A stretch of 64,000 nt of DNA from Microbacterium oryzae (GTDB lineage: Bacteria > Actinomycetota > Actinomycetes > Actinomycetales > Microbacteriaceae): NCBI RefSeq assembly GCF_030406385.1, contig NZ_JAUEPM010000001.1, positions 434,001 to 498,000 of the forward strand, written 5' to 3'. Position numbers and translations under genes: made by a program. Below are positions 23,073 through 32,946 of the stretch, piece by piece. A model generated the notes under the pieces. That model ran no database searches and was not told where the DNA came from. It saw only the letters and a program-made list of their open reading frames with translations. The number at the start of each line of letters is the position of its first letter. Position 1 is the stretch's first letter.

Positions 23073-24440
23073 CTATCGCTGCGCGCGCGTCGACCGAACG
23101 CGCCTGAGTGCAGACACGACGCCGAGCACCACCAGGATACCAGCGGCGCTCAGCGCGAAGAGCGGCAGGGTGACCTCGCGCATGCTCTGCGCCGAGGGGA
23201 GGAACGGCGAGGCCTCGTCGGTCGGCGCATCCGCGGGCGGGATGGGCGGGAGTTCGACGGCTCCCGCGGTGGGCTCCGGATCCGGCCCGACCTCTCCGCG
23301 GCGGTGCAGGGCGATCCACTCCTGGAGACTGCCGAGCGGGTTCTCGCTCACCGCGTCGACATCCGCGTTCACCGCCTCGTCGGCGGCCACGAGCCCGTAG
23401 CCATACTGCGGGTCGGGCACCTTCTCCACCTGCAGCGGGCGCTTGGCCGTCCGGATGATCCGGTTGATGACGTTGGCCGCGTCGAGCTCTGGGTGCGCGG
23501 CGCGGACGAGAGCGGCGACGCCCGCGACGATCGGCGCAGCGCCACTCGTGCCGTTCCACTCGACGATCTCCCCCGCCGCCGATATGCCCAGCAGCTCCTC
23601 GCTCGGCGCGGCGACGCCGATCGTGATGCCCTGCGTCGACGCGCCGACCGACGCCACGCCCCGGGTGTCCACCCCGCCGACGGCGAGCACCCCGGGGATG
23701 GTCGCGGGCGCGCCGACGACGGTCGTCCCGCTCGCGCGGTTGCCGGCGGCGACGACCACCACGACGTCGTGGTCGAAGGCGTAGAGGAACGCGTCGTCCC
23801 AGATCTCGTCCCAGTCCAGCGTGTTGGTGGTGAAGGAGAGGTTGATGACGTCGGCGCCGTGGTCGACCGCCCACACCATCGCCTCGGCGACCTGCTCGTC
23901 GAACGGCACCGCGGCAGATGCGCCGAAGCCCAGCGAGATCGACAGGAGGTCGGCTTCGGGCGCGACGCCGATCATCCCGGCGCCCTCCGCCGTCCCGCGA
24001 GCGGCGGCGAGTGACGCGACGTACGACCCGTGGTCCTGGTCCTGCACGCCCACGGGGGTGCGGCCGTCCGCCGAGCCGAGGCCGGAGACGTCGGTTCCGT
24101 CGCGAACGACCCCCTCGAACTCGACCGGGCCCTTCGCGACGCCGGTGTCGATGACGGCGATCGTGGTGCCCTCGCCGCGCGTGGTCTCCCACGCGTCCTC
24201 GACCCCATAGCGGTCGAGCCAGTACTCCGCCGCGCGCACCGGATCCTCGGGCTCAGGCGTCGGGGTGGGCGAGGGCGTCTCGTCATCGGCGCCCTCGGCC
24301 AGACCTGCGTCGGCTGCGGCGGGAACGCCGGCGGGCGACTCCCGGACCGGTGCGGGCGCAGCGGGCGGAGCGGCGCTCGGTGCGGCCGCTCCGGGCAGAG
24401 CCAGGAGCGCGAGGAACCCGGCGACGACCGCTCGCCTCAT
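23073..24440 (-). CDS. S8 family serine peptidase, membrane-anchored (mycosin-like)
   Basis: 455 residues: a signal peptide (about 1-20), an Ala/Pro-rich linker to about 65, then a subtilase domain with the triad D98 (IAVIDTG), H137 (DQDHGSYVAS) and the serine in NGTSGAAPIVAG near 310, with the oxyanion Asn in VAAGNRASG. A Pro/Glu-rich spacer and a C-terminal transmembrane helix (about 425-447) ending RRVRSTRAQR complete a mycosin-like layout. No ESX/type VII genes are in the window, so it is probably a general extracytoplasmic protease. It overlaps the DUF501 gene by ATGA. Confidence 0.9.
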   Translation of the reverse strand: MRRAVVAGFLALLALPGAAAPSAAPPAAPAPVRESPAGVPAAADAGLAEGADDETPSPTPTPEPEDPVRAAEYWLDRYGVEDAWETTRGEGTTIAVIDTGVAKGPVEFEGVVRDGTDVSGLGSADGRTPVGVQDQDHGSYVASLAAARGTAEGAGMIGVAPEADLLSISLGFGASAAVPFDEQVAEAMVWAVDHGADVINLSFTTNTLDWDEIWDDAFLYAFDHDVVVVVAAGNRASGTTVVGAPATIPGVLAVGGVDTRGVASVGASTQGITIGVAAPSEELLGISAAGEIVEWNGTSGAAPIVAGVAALVRAAHPELDAANVINRIIRTAKRPLQVEKVPDPQYGYGLVAADEAVNADVDAVSENPLGSLQEWIALHRRGEVGPDPEPTAGAVELPPIPPADAPTDEASPFLPSAQSMREVTLPLFALSAAGILVVLGVVSALRRVRSTRAQR

Positions 24441-24955
24441 GCAGCGGCGCCGGGATCGTCGCAGGCGCACCGCTCGGGCGACCACGACGACCGCTCCAGC
24501 GCGAGGTCTCCGATCGGGTTGACACCGGGACCGGCGGCGAGGGCGTGACCCGCCAGCGCGTGCAGGCACTTCACGCGGGTGGGCATGCCGCCGGCCGAGA
24601 TGCCGGCGATCTCGGGCACGTCGCCGAAGCCCGCACGGTCGGCGAGATACGCCTCGTGCGCGCGGAGGTACCCGGCGGCGACGCCGTCGTCCTCGGCCAG
24701 GAGCGCTGTGAGCTCGGGCATGAGCTGGTTCGCCTCGAGGCGCGACATCTCGGCGGTGGCCGCCGGGTGCGTGAGGTAGTAGAACGTGGGGAACGGCGTC
24801 CCGTCGGGCAGGCGCGGGGCCGTGGCGACCACCGTCGGGTTGCCGCACGCGCACCGGGCGGCGATGCCGACGACACCGCGCGCCTCGCGCTGCAGCTGGG
24901 CCGAGACGACCTCCAGATCGACGGGTCGCACGGGCTCGAAGGGGGGTGTCGTCAC
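24437..24955 (-). CDS. DUF501 protein
   Basis: 172 residues. Conserved family features: a Cys-x-Cys-G turn (ARCACGNPTVV), PTFYYLTHP, GGMPTRVKCLHAL and NPIGD near the end, with CACDD at the C-terminus. The four to five cysteines could bind metal. It lies nine bases after the FtsB-like gene, in the conserved actinobacterial order eno-ftsB-DUF501. A TAGCCT box six bases before the GTG overlaps the ftsB stop and might allow separate leaderless transcription. Function unknown. Confidence 0.85.
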   Translation of the reverse strand: MTTPPFEPVRPVDLEVVSAQLQREARGVVGIAARCACGNPTVVATAPRLPDGTPFPTFYYLTHPAATAEMSRLEANQLMPELTALLAEDDGVAAGYLRAHEAYLADRAGFGDVPEIAGISAGGMPTRVKCLHALAGHALAAGPGVNPIGDLALERSSWSPERCACDDPGAAA

Positions 24956-24964
24956 CCCGCCAGG

Positions 24965-25510
24965 CTACTGGTCGGTGCTGGTGTCGGGCTGGAAGACATC
25001 GCCGTCGATCTCGACGGTCTCCTCCTCGGAGACCGCGGTCTTCGTCAGCCCCGCGCTCACGACCGATCGCAGCATCTGCGACATCCAGTCGTGCTCGGTC
25101 TCCTCGACCTCGGCGCTGATGGGCTCCGGCTCGACCGGCTGCTCGGACTCGTCGAGGTCGTCGTCGACGATGTAGACGACCTCGCCGGGGAAGCCGTAGA
25201 ACAGGCGCTCACGCGCCTGGGTCGTGATGTAGGCCGGATCCTGCCAGCGCGAGCGCTCGCGCTCGAGCGCGTCCACCTTGTCCTGACTGACCTGCACGGC
25301 CTCCTGCAGGAACGCGATGCGCTGGCGCTGCTCGAGGTACGTGCTCGCGGTGGGAACCAGCACGAACGCGGCGAGGACCACGAGGCCCAGCATGATCGCC
25401 GTGAAGCCCGACAGCCGGATGGCCCCGAGCCAGCCGCGCACGTCGACCCCGCTCTCGCGAGACCCCCGTCCGCGGACGCGGGAAGGGGGAGCCGATGGTC
25501 TCTTCGCCAT
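24965..25510 (-). CDS. FtsB/DivIC-type septum formation initiator
   Basis: 181 residues: a basic Pro/Arg-rich cytoplasmic N-terminus, one transmembrane helix (about 33-54), then a coiled coil (YLEQRQRIAFLQEAVQVSQDKVDALERERSRWQD) and the ARERLFYGFPGEVVYIV block that defines the family. The extended acidic C-terminal tail (about 115-181) is characteristic of actinobacterial members. It acts in the divisome, bridging FtsL/FtsQ-like partners. Downstream of eno. Confidence 0.88.
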   Translation of the reverse strand: MAKRPSAPPSRVRGRGSRESGVDVRGWLGAIRLSGFTAIMLGLVVLAAFVLVPTASTYLEQRQRIAFLQEAVQVSQDKVDALERERSRWQDPAYITTQARERLFYGFPGEVVYIVDDDLDESEQPVEPEPISAEVEETEHDWMSQMLRSVVSAGLTKTAVSEEETVEIDGDVFQPDTSTDQ

Positions 25511-25546
25511 GACTCCCCCTCCTCGTGATGCGGTTCTCAGCCCCGC

Positions 25547-26884
<1,338 letters not shown>

Positions 26885-26915
26885 CTATTGCCGGCCGCCG
26901 GATGGCCGTGCCCGG

Positions 26916-27584
26916 TCAGACGCGGACGGCGATCGCGACGCCGTCCCAGCCCTTCACGCCGACGGTCTGCAGGGCCGTCGCATCGAAGCGCGGGTCGTCG
27001 CGGAGCATCTCCAGCCCCGCGCGCACGCCCGCGATCTGCGCATCCTCGTCGCCGAGGTCGGCGACCCGGCCGTCGCGGACGACGTTGTCGACGACGATCA
27101 CGGCGCCGACAGGCGCCAGGCGCGCGGCCCAGTCGAGGTACACGGTGTTCGACTCCTTGTCGGCGTCGATGAAGACGAGGTCGAAGGGCTCACCCTCGTC
27201 GAGGGTCGGCAGCACGTCGGCCGCCCGCCCCTCGAGGATCTCCACCCGGTCCCCCACCTCGGCCGCGTCGACGTTCCGGCGCGCGAGGGCGGCGTTGTCG
27301 GGCTCGGCCTCGATGCTGATCAGTCGGCCGCCCTCGGGAAGGGCCCTGGCCATCCAGATCGCGGAGTAGCCGGCGAGCGTGCCGATCTCGAGGACCCGAC
27401 GAGCGCGGGAGATGCGCACGAGGAGGTGCAGGAGCTTGCCCGCGACGGGCGCGACCTCGATCGGTCGCAGCTCCGCGCGCTCCTGTGCGGCCAGGGCCGC
27501 CTCGAGGGCGGGGTCGTGGCCGACGAGCGTCTCGGCGAGGTAGCGGTCGACGGCGGCCCAGGTGTCACGCGTCGCGTCTGTCAT
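26916..27584 (-). CDS. Class I SAM-dependent O-methyltransferase (catechol/caffeoyl-CoA type)
   Basis: 222 residues. The SAM-binding motif RRVLEIGTLAGYSAIWMARAL is near 64-84; the acidic motif ISIEAEPDNAALAR and the metal/catalytic FDLVFIDADKESNTVYLDWA follow, and VIVVDNVVRDGRV is the family's metal-binding loop. The divalent-metal-dependent OMT fold suggests methylation of a catechol-like small molecule; the substrate is unknown. A GAGAAT box six bases before the ATG suggests a leaderless message. Confidence 0.9.
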   Translation of the reverse strand: MTDATRDTWAAVDRYLAETLVGHDPALEAALAAQERAELRPIEVAPVAGKLLHLLVRISRARRVLEIGTLAGYSAIWMARALPEGGRLISIEAEPDNAALARRNVDAAEVGDRVEILEGRAADVLPTLDEGEPFDLVFIDADKESNTVYLDWAARLAPVGAVIVVDNVVRDGRVADLGDEDAQIAGVRAGLEMLRDDPRFDATALQTVGVKGWDGVAIAVRV

Positions 27585-27594
27585 GTGACGATTC

Positions 27595-28386
27595 TCAGGC
27601 CAGGAGGGCCCTGTCGTCGAGGGTCGCGCCCTTGATCTTCGCGAACTCGGCCAGCAGGTCGGGCACCTTCAGCGTGCGCTTGCGTTCGGCCGACGCGGTG
27701 AAGACGATGCGCCCCTCGTGCATCATGATCAGCCGGTTGCCGAGGGCGAGCGCCTGCTCCATGTTGTGCGTGACCATGAGCGTGGTGAGGTTGCCCTGCT
27801 CGACGATCCGCTGCGTGAGGCGCGACACGAGCTCCGCGCGCTGCGGGTCGAGGGCCGCCGTGTGCTCGTCGAGGAGCAGGATGCGCGGCTGGGTGAACCC
27901 CGCCATGAGCAGCGACAGCGCCTGGCGCTGTCCGCCCGACAGCAGGCCCACCTTCGCGCTCAGGCGATCTTCGAGGCCCAGCTCGAGCACGCGCAGCTCC
28001 TCGCGGAATCGCTCGCGCTGCTTCCGGGTGAGCCCGCGCCCGAGCCCTCGCGCACGGCCGCGTCGAGCGGCGAGGGCGAGATTCTGCTCGATGGTGAGGT
28101 TTGGTGCGGTGCCGGCCATCGGATCCTGGAAGACGCGGCCGACGTAGCGGGCGCGCTGGAACTCGCGGAGTCGGTTGACGCGGCGGCCATCGATCTCGAT
28201 CTCCCCCGCATCCACGGGCATGCGGCCGGAGATGGAGTTCAGGAGCGTCGACTTGCCCGCGCCGTTGGAGCCGATGACCGTGACGAAGTCCCCCTCCTCC
28301 AGCCGCAGGCTGAGCCCGGCGAGCGCGCGGCGCTCGTTGACCGTGCCGGGGAAGAAGGTCTTGGCGATGTCCTTCATGACGAGCAT
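27595..28386 (-). CDS. ABC transporter ATP-binding protein (TrpZ-type)
   Basis: 263 residues. Walker A GSNGAGKST at 39-47, signature LLSGGQRQALSLL near 155, Walker B ILLLDEHTAALD and the switch histidine in MVTHNMEQAL. The DEHTAALDP sequence is typical of the ATPase that partners PF04392 substrate-binding proteins. GGAAGG within the last codons of the permease gene serves as its ribosome binding site, and the gap is four bases. Last gene of a three-gene importer operon. Confidence 0.9.
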   Translation of the reverse strand: MLVMKDIAKTFFPGTVNERRALAGLSLRLEEGDFVTVIGSNGAGKSTLLNSISGRMPVDAGEIEIDGRRVNRLREFQRARYVGRVFQDPMAGTAPNLTIEQNLALAARRGRARGLGRGLTRKQRERFREELRVLELGLEDRLSAKVGLLSGGQRQALSLLMAGFTQPRILLLDEHTAALDPQRAELVSRLTQRIVEQGNLTTLMVTHNMEQALALGNRLIMMHEGRIVFTASAERKRTLKVPDLLAEFAKIKGATLDDRALLA

Positions 28387-28390
28387 GGCG

Positions 28391-29362
28391 TCACCTTCCG
28401 TTCGCGGGCGCGACGGCCGCGGGCTCGGGGGCGTCGGGAGCGGGCTCGCGTGGCGCCACGCGGCCGCCCCTCCCCCGGAGCGACGGGATGCGGCGGAGGA
28501 AGCCCCACCGCGGGAGGAGCAGCGCGAGCACGACGAGCACGGCTGTGACGAGCTTCATGTCGTTCGGATCGAGACCCGCGCGCATGGCGAAGAAGATGAT
28601 GAGGCGGTACAGCACCGCGCCCAGCACCACCGCGAGGCTGGCGAGCCAGATGAACCGATGCCCGAACACGGCCTGGCCGAGGATCACCGAGGCGAGGCCG
28701 ACGAGGATGAGCCCGATGCCCATGCTGATGTCGGCGAACCCCTGGTACTGCGCGACGAGCGCGCCGCAGAGTGCGACGAAGCCGTTCGAGATGGCGAGGG
28801 TGAGGATGGTCGTGCGATCGGTCGAGACGCCGAAACTGCGGATCATCGGCCCGTTGTCGCCTGTCGCCTGGATGGCCAGGCCCAGGTTCGTCGAGAGGAA
28901 CCAGTCGACGGCGAGCTTCAGCACGATGACGCCGACGAGGATGATGCCGATGCCGCCCCAGGTGCCGAGGAGGTCCGCCTCGCGGAGCGGTGTGAACAGG
29001 GTGTCCGCGCGCAGCAGCGGGAGGTTCGCCGCCACCGTGGCGTCTTCCTTGGCCGTGCCCATGATGCGGAGGTTCACCGACCAGAGCCCGATCATCGTGA
29101 GGATGCCCGCCAGCAGGCCGTCGATGCGGCCCTTCGTGTGCAGCAGGCCCGTGATCGCGCCCGCGACCAGGCCGGCCACGGCGCCCGCGAGTGTCGCGAG
29201 AACCGGATTCTGCCCGGTCGTGATCATCGCGGCGGCGACCGCGGCGCCGGTGGTGAAGCTCCCGTCGACGGTGAGGTCGGGGAAGTTGAGGATGCGGAAC
29301 GTGAGGTACACGCCCAGCGCCATGACCCCGTAGACGAGGCCCAGCTCGATCGCGCCGATCAT
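28391..29362 (-). CDS. ABC transporter permease (TrpY-type, branched-chain permease superfamily)
   Basis: 323 residues with about eight to nine hydrophobic helices and no long soluble domain. FRILNFPDLTVDGSFTTGAAVAA near the start and the ATGDNGPMIRSFGVSTDRTTIL loop are typical of permeases that pair with PF04392 binding proteins. The Pro/Ala-rich cytoplasmic tail (last 30 residues) is unconserved. Forms the channel with the ATPase downstream and the lipoprotein upstream. Confidence 0.9.
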   Translation of the reverse strand: MIGAIELGLVYGVMALGVYLTFRILNFPDLTVDGSFTTGAAVAAAMITTGQNPVLATLAGAVAGLVAGAITGLLHTKGRIDGLLAGILTMIGLWSVNLRIMGTAKEDATVAANLPLLRADTLFTPLREADLLGTWGGIGIILVGVIVLKLAVDWFLSTNLGLAIQATGDNGPMIRSFGVSTDRTTILTLAISNGFVALCGALVAQYQGFADISMGIGLILVGLASVILGQAVFGHRFIWLASLAVVLGAVLYRLIIFFAMRAGLDPNDMKLVTAVLVVLALLLPRWGFLRRIPSLRGRGGRVAPREPAPDAPEPAAVAPANGR

Positions 29363-29383
29363 GCGCGCTCCTTCCGCCCGGCC

Positions 29384-30400
29384 CTACTCGACGGTCTCAG
29401 CCTGGTCGAGGATGTCGGCGGGGATCTCCACGCCCATCCGCTCGGCCGCCCCGGGGTTCACGACGTACGTGAACTCCGACGCGGTCTCCACGGGCATGGT
29501 GGCGGGGTCGGCGCCGTCCTCGAGGATGCGCAGCGCCATCTCGCCGGTCTGCCGGCCGAGCTCGGTGTAGTCGATGCCGATGGTCGCGATCGCGCCGCTC
29601 TCGACGGTGCCGGCCTCGGCGGCGATGACGGGGATCTGGTTCGTCTCGGCGACCTGGACGAGCGAGGCGAGACCCGCGACGACCATGTTGTCGGTGGGGA
29701 CGTAGATCGCGTCGACCTCGCCGAGCGCCTCGGTGGCCTGCGCGAGATCGTTCGCGGTGGTCACGGTCTGCGTGACGATCTCGAGGTCGAGCCCGGCGGC
29801 GACCTCCTCGGCAGCGGCGACCTGCACCTCGGAGTTCACCTCGCCGGAGCTGTAGACGATGCCGACCTTCTTCGCGTCGGGGACGAGCTGCAGCAGCAGC
29901 TCGAACTGCTCGTCCATGGGAGCGGCGTCGCTCGTGCCGGTGATGTTGGAGCCGGGCTCCTCGTTCGAGTCGACGAGCTCCGCCGAGACCGCGTCGGTGA
30001 CGGCGGTGAAGAGCACGGGGGTGTCGAGGATGGCCTGGGCTGCGGCCTGGGCGGCCGGGGTCGCCACGGCGAGCACGAGGTCGAGGTCGCTCGAGGCGAA
30101 GTTCTGCGCGATGGTGACCGCGTTCGCCTGCTCGCCCTGCGCGTTCTGCTCGTCGAACTCGACGGTCTCGCCCTCGACGTAGCCGGCGTCGGCGAACGCC
30201 TGCTTGAAGCCGTCGGTCGCCGCGTCGAGCGCGGGGTGCTGTACGAGCTGGCTGATGCCCACGGAGAACGACGCAGACTCGCCCTCGCCGCCGTCGGCGT
30301 CCGAGCCGCCGTCCGACGAGCAGGCGGCGAGGGTGAGGGCGGCGGTCGCGGCGAGGCCGATCGCGGCAAGGCCGCGACGGGGGAACGAGGAGGAGCGCAT
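29384..30400 (-). CDS. ABC transporter substrate-binding lipoprotein (TrpX-type, PF04392)
   Basis: 338 residues. The lipoprotein signal ends in LAAC (C27), followed by an acidic Gly/Ser linker. The mature domain has SVGISQLVQHPALDAATDGFKQAF, NAQGEQANAVTIAQNF and TPVLFTAVTDAVSAELV, all typical of PF04392, whose best-known member is the TrpX tryptophan-binding protein. The ligand may be tryptophan or another aromatic or small organic molecule. No T-box or tryptophan-rich leader peptide is evident upstream, so the ligand is unproven. Confidence 0.87.
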   Translation of the reverse strand: MRSSSFPRRGLAAIGLAATAALTLAACSSDGGSDADGGEGESASFSVGISQLVQHPALDAATDGFKQAFADAGYVEGETVEFDEQNAQGEQANAVTIAQNFASSDLDLVLAVATPAAQAAAQAILDTPVLFTAVTDAVSAELVDSNEEPGSNITGTSDAAPMDEQFELLLQLVPDAKKVGIVYSSGEVNSEVQVAAAEEVAAGLDLEIVTQTVTTANDLAQATEALGEVDAIYVPTDNMVVAGLASLVQVAETNQIPVIAAEAGTVESGAIATIGIDYTELGRQTGEMALRILEDGADPATMPVETASEFTYVVNPGAAERMGVEIPADILDQAETVE

Positions 30401-30490
30401 GGGGGTGTCCTTCGGGGAGGCGGTCCGGCACAGCGAGGTGCCGGGCGTCGGGAGGGGTCGCGGCGACGCGCCGTCCAGAGCATCGTAACG

Positions 30491-31447
30491 TCAGCGCGGG
30501 CCCAGCACGTTCCGCCGGAACTGCCCGCAGAGCGCCAGCACGGCCACGACGACCGCAAGCACGATCCAGGAGACGACCCCGAGCGGCCCCGCGATCGCGA
30601 GATCGACGTCGGCTCCGGCCGCCGCGAACAGCAGCACCGCGGCTCCTCCCGCGTTGAGGGCGCCGTGCCCGATGACGGCTGGCCAGACGGAGCCCGTGCG
30701 CAGCCGCGCCCACCCGAAGAGCACGCCCCAGGCGACGCAGCCGGCGGTCATGAGGAGCACTCCGGAGGCGTCGGTGCGCCCGAAGTTGTATCCGAGCAGG
30801 ATGAGCGGCGCGTGCCACAGTCCCCACAGCGCGCCCGACAGGATGAGCGCCGGCCACACGCCCAGCGGCCGGAGCGCCGGCAGCAGCCACCCGCGCCATC
30901 CGATCTCCTCGCCGAACGCGAGGAAGCTGTTGACGAGGGCACCCAGCGGAATGGCCGCGAGCTGCCCGATCACGAGCGCCTGGACGGGCACGAGATCGGG
31001 ATCGACGCCCGACGCCGCGAGGGAGGTAGCGACCGTCTCGGCGAACCCGGAGAAGCCGACGAGATCCAGCTCGACGAGGCCGAGCGCGCCCGCGAGCAGT
31101 GCGACGAGGATGACGAGGATCGGCGGCACGAACACGGCTGCCACCGCGAACCAGATCGTGCGTCGCACCGGACGCAGCGGCCAGATGCCGAGGAAGCGCA
31201 GGCGATCGGCCGGCGGCACGCCCAGGACGACGACCACTGCCAGCGTCGCGACGAGCGGCGTGAACATCATGAGCGAGGCCATCGGCGTGAACAGCGGCGA
31301 CGCCGCGCGGTCGCCGAGCCACAGCGGAAGGGCGACGAGCCACGCCAGTCCGACCGCCGCGACGGCGTAGACGGCGACCCCGCGCCAGGGCACGCGCTCG
31401 AGGGGCGGAGCCGGAAGGGCGGGCTTCACGGGTGCGTTCTCGGTCAT
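30491..31447 (-). CDS. CPBP family intramembrane metalloprotease (Rce1/CAAX-type)
   Basis: 318 residues, about eight helices. The protease motifs are complete: E180-E181-x-x-x-R185 (FGEEIGWRGWLLP), H212 in GLWHAPL, and H261-x-x-x-N265 (GHGALNAGG). Bacterial CPBP proteins cleave within or near membranes and are often tied to bacteriocin self-immunity or membrane-protein processing; the target is unknown. It overlaps the upstream DUF1648 gene (ATGA). Third gene of the gntR operon. Confidence 0.9.
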   Translation of the reverse strand: MTENAPVKPALPAPPLERVPWRGVAVYAVAAVGLAWLVALPLWLGDRAASPLFTPMASLMMFTPLVATLAVVVVLGVPPADRLRFLGIWPLRPVRRTIWFAVAAVFVPPILVILVALLAGALGLVELDLVGFSGFAETVATSLAASGVDPDLVPVQALVIGQLAAIPLGALVNSFLAFGEEIGWRGWLLPALRPLGVWPALILSGALWGLWHAPLILLGYNFGRTDASGVLLMTAGCVAWGVLFGWARLRTGSVWPAVIGHGALNAGGAAVLLFAAAGADVDLAIAGPLGVVSWIVLAVVVAVLALCGQFRRNVLGPR

Positions 31448-32472
31448 CGTTCTCCGGTTCTCCTGTCCATCGCCACCAGCAGTCCGGCGGCGGTCCCCGC
31501 GTCGTCCACCGTGACGGTGAAGACCTTCCCGTTCGTGCGCGTCACGCGCAGGGCGTCGCCTGCGCGCAGGACAGCGCCCCAGCCGCTTCCCGTGCCGTAG
31601 CGCCATCCCCAGCCGCCGTACTCCGCCATCGGGCTCACGAAGACGACCTCCGCCGAGCGGATCTCGGCGCGCGGGATGCGCACGCGCGGCCATCCGACGG
31701 GCGCGCGCACCAAGAGCCCCTTTTCGTCGACGCGGACGCGCGCGACGCACCCTGTCCCCACGAGAAAGGACACGACGATCAGCGACCCGAAGGTGATCCA
31801 GGTGCCGGCAGATGGTGCGCCGAGGTGCGCCACGTCGAGGGCGAGGGTGACGATCCCGACGACGAGGACGATGCCGAGCAGCGCGCCGAGCACGATCCAG
31901 CCCGACCGTGCCATCGTCACCGTGCGCAGCCACACCGCCCGCTCTCCGCTCGATAGCGCGACGGGTTCCGGTGCGACAGCCTCGTCCTCGCCGGGGACCT
32001 CGATCGACAGCCGCCACGCGATGGCGCCGAGGACGAATCCGAACAGGAACCCCGCCCCCAGCCCCCAGGTCGCCGAGCCCGCATCGCGAGCGTCGTCGAG
32101 ACCCAGCTGCGCGAAGAAGGTCGACGAGAGCCCGATGCCGAGGAGACCGACCTCCCACCAGATGACGGCGGCGATGAAGCGATACGAGATCGGCCGATTC
32201 GGGCTGGCGATGCCCGCAAGCGTGATGCCGGCGATGAGGGCCGTCACCCCGCCGCCGAGCAGCAGGGTCATGAGCGGGAAGGTCCAGGCCGGGCCGAACC
32301 CGTCGGGACCGCCGGCGAGGCCCCAGTGGGTAGCCGCAGGGTCGGGCATGGCGGGCAGCAGCACCGTCTGCACGAGCGCGATCAGGGCGAACAGCGCCAC
32401 CGGGACGTAGAGGCCGACCCAGCGGAAGCGAGCGATCGCCCGGGCCCGGTCGGGCGTCTGGCTGCTGGTCAT
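31444..32472 (-). CDS. DUF1648 membrane protein
   Basis: 342 residues. An N-terminal DUF1648-like segment (PAMPDPAATHWGLAGGPDGFGP) after helix 1, then helices 2-5, and a C-terminal soluble PH-like part (VRVDEKGLLVRAPVGWPRVRIPRAEIRSAEVV ending near 325). DUF1648 proteins commonly accompany YtrA-type GntR regulators, as here, and are thought to sense or act on cell-envelope stress. Function unproven. Start 48 bp after gntR, with AGGAGG upstream of the ATG. Confidence 0.83.
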   Translation of the reverse strand: MTSSQTPDRARAIARFRWVGLYVPVALFALIALVQTVLLPAMPDPAATHWGLAGGPDGFGPAWTFPLMTLLLGGGVTALIAGITLAGIASPNRPISYRFIAAVIWWEVGLLGIGLSSTFFAQLGLDDARDAGSATWGLGAGFLFGFVLGAIAWRLSIEVPGEDEAVAPEPVALSSGERAVWLRTVTMARSGWIVLGALLGIVLVVGIVTLALDVAHLGAPSAGTWITFGSLIVVSFLVGTGCVARVRVDEKGLLVRAPVGWPRVRIPRAEIRSAEVVFVSPMAEYGGWGWRYGTGSGWGAVLRAGDALRVTRTNGKVFTVTVDDAGTAAGLLVAMDRRTGER

Positions 32473-32520
32473 CAGGTCCTCCTTCGATCGGCGGCGGGAG
32501 CCGCGGGGCGGATGCGGCGG

Positions 32521-32871
32521 TCAGGTGCGGGTCTCGCGGACGACGCCGGCGAGCACCTCGCGAGACACTCCGAGCTTCTCCGCCCGGCGCACCAGGGTGC
32601 GGATGTCGTCGTGCAGCGCCGCGAGCGGCGTGGCGGCATCGGTGACCACCGCGCCACGACCGGGGCGCATGTCGACGAGCCCCTCCTCGCGCAGCTGCCG
32701 GTAGGCGTGCAGCACGGTGTGCAGGTTCACGCCGAGCGCGGTGGCGACCTCCTTCGCGGCCGGCAGCCGATCTCCCGGCTTCGACCGCTCCGCGACGATG
32801 TCGCCGCGGATCGACCCGGCGATCTGCGCGAACACGGGCTCTTCGCGGGTCGGGTCGATGCGGATCAGCAC
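32521..32871 (-). CDS. GntR family regulator, YtrA subfamily
   Basis: 116 residues: an N-terminal winged helix (EEPVFAQIAGSIRGDIVAERSKPGDRLPAAKEVATALGVNLHTVLHAYRQLREEGLV) and a short helical C-terminus, as in YtrA-type GntR repressors that lack a large ligand domain. The start is the GTG at 32871. No Shine-Dalgarno exists; the -10 TAGAAT is six bases upstream, so the message is probably leaderless. An inverted repeat covers the -10, suggesting autorepression. First gene of gntR-DUF1648-CPBP. Confidence 0.9.
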   Translation of the reverse strand: MLIRIDPTREEPVFAQIAGSIRGDIVAERSKPGDRLPAAKEVATALGVNLHTVLHAYRQLREEGLVDMRPGRGAVVTDAATPLAALHDDIRTLVRRAEKLGVSREVLAGVVRETRT

Positions 32872-32875
32872 ATGG

Positions 32876-32898
32876 TTATTCTAGCGCAAATAGAACAA
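32876..32898 (-). promoter_or_regulatory. GntR operator and leaderless promoter
   Basis: Inverted repeat TTATTCTA / TAGAACAA (8-bp arms, one mismatch, 7-base spacer). The left arm contains the minus-strand -10 TAGAAT (32878-32883). Likely binding site of the YtrA-type GntR protein, controlling its own operon and perhaps the divergent permease. Confidence 0.55.
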
Positions 32899-32933
32899 TA
32901 TTCGAGCGACTCCGGCGCGCCATCCGACCGCCC

Positions 32934-32939
32934 TATACT
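32934..32939 (+). promoter_or_regulatory. Leaderless-type -10 box of the APC permease gene
   Basis: TATACT seven bases before the ATG at 32947, with no ribosome binding site between. Confidence 0.5.
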
Positions 32940-32946
32940 CCGGCCC

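Noticed and set aside
23073..24440. Type VII secretion locus from the mycosin-like protease
   Set aside because: No ecc or WXG100 gene lies in the window; neighbours are DUF501 and an FtsB-like gene.
30401..30490. Tryptophan attenuator leader peptide upstream of the TrpX-type gene
   Set aside because: The only ATG frame has a single Trp and runs into the coding region; no antiterminator pair could be drawn.
28175..31600. 1141-codon plus-strand reading frame rich in Asp, Glu, His and Arg
   Set aside because: Runs antisense across the TrpXYZ-type ABC operon and the CPBP gene, with the composition expected from reading high-GC3 genes backwards. No start or domain evidence.
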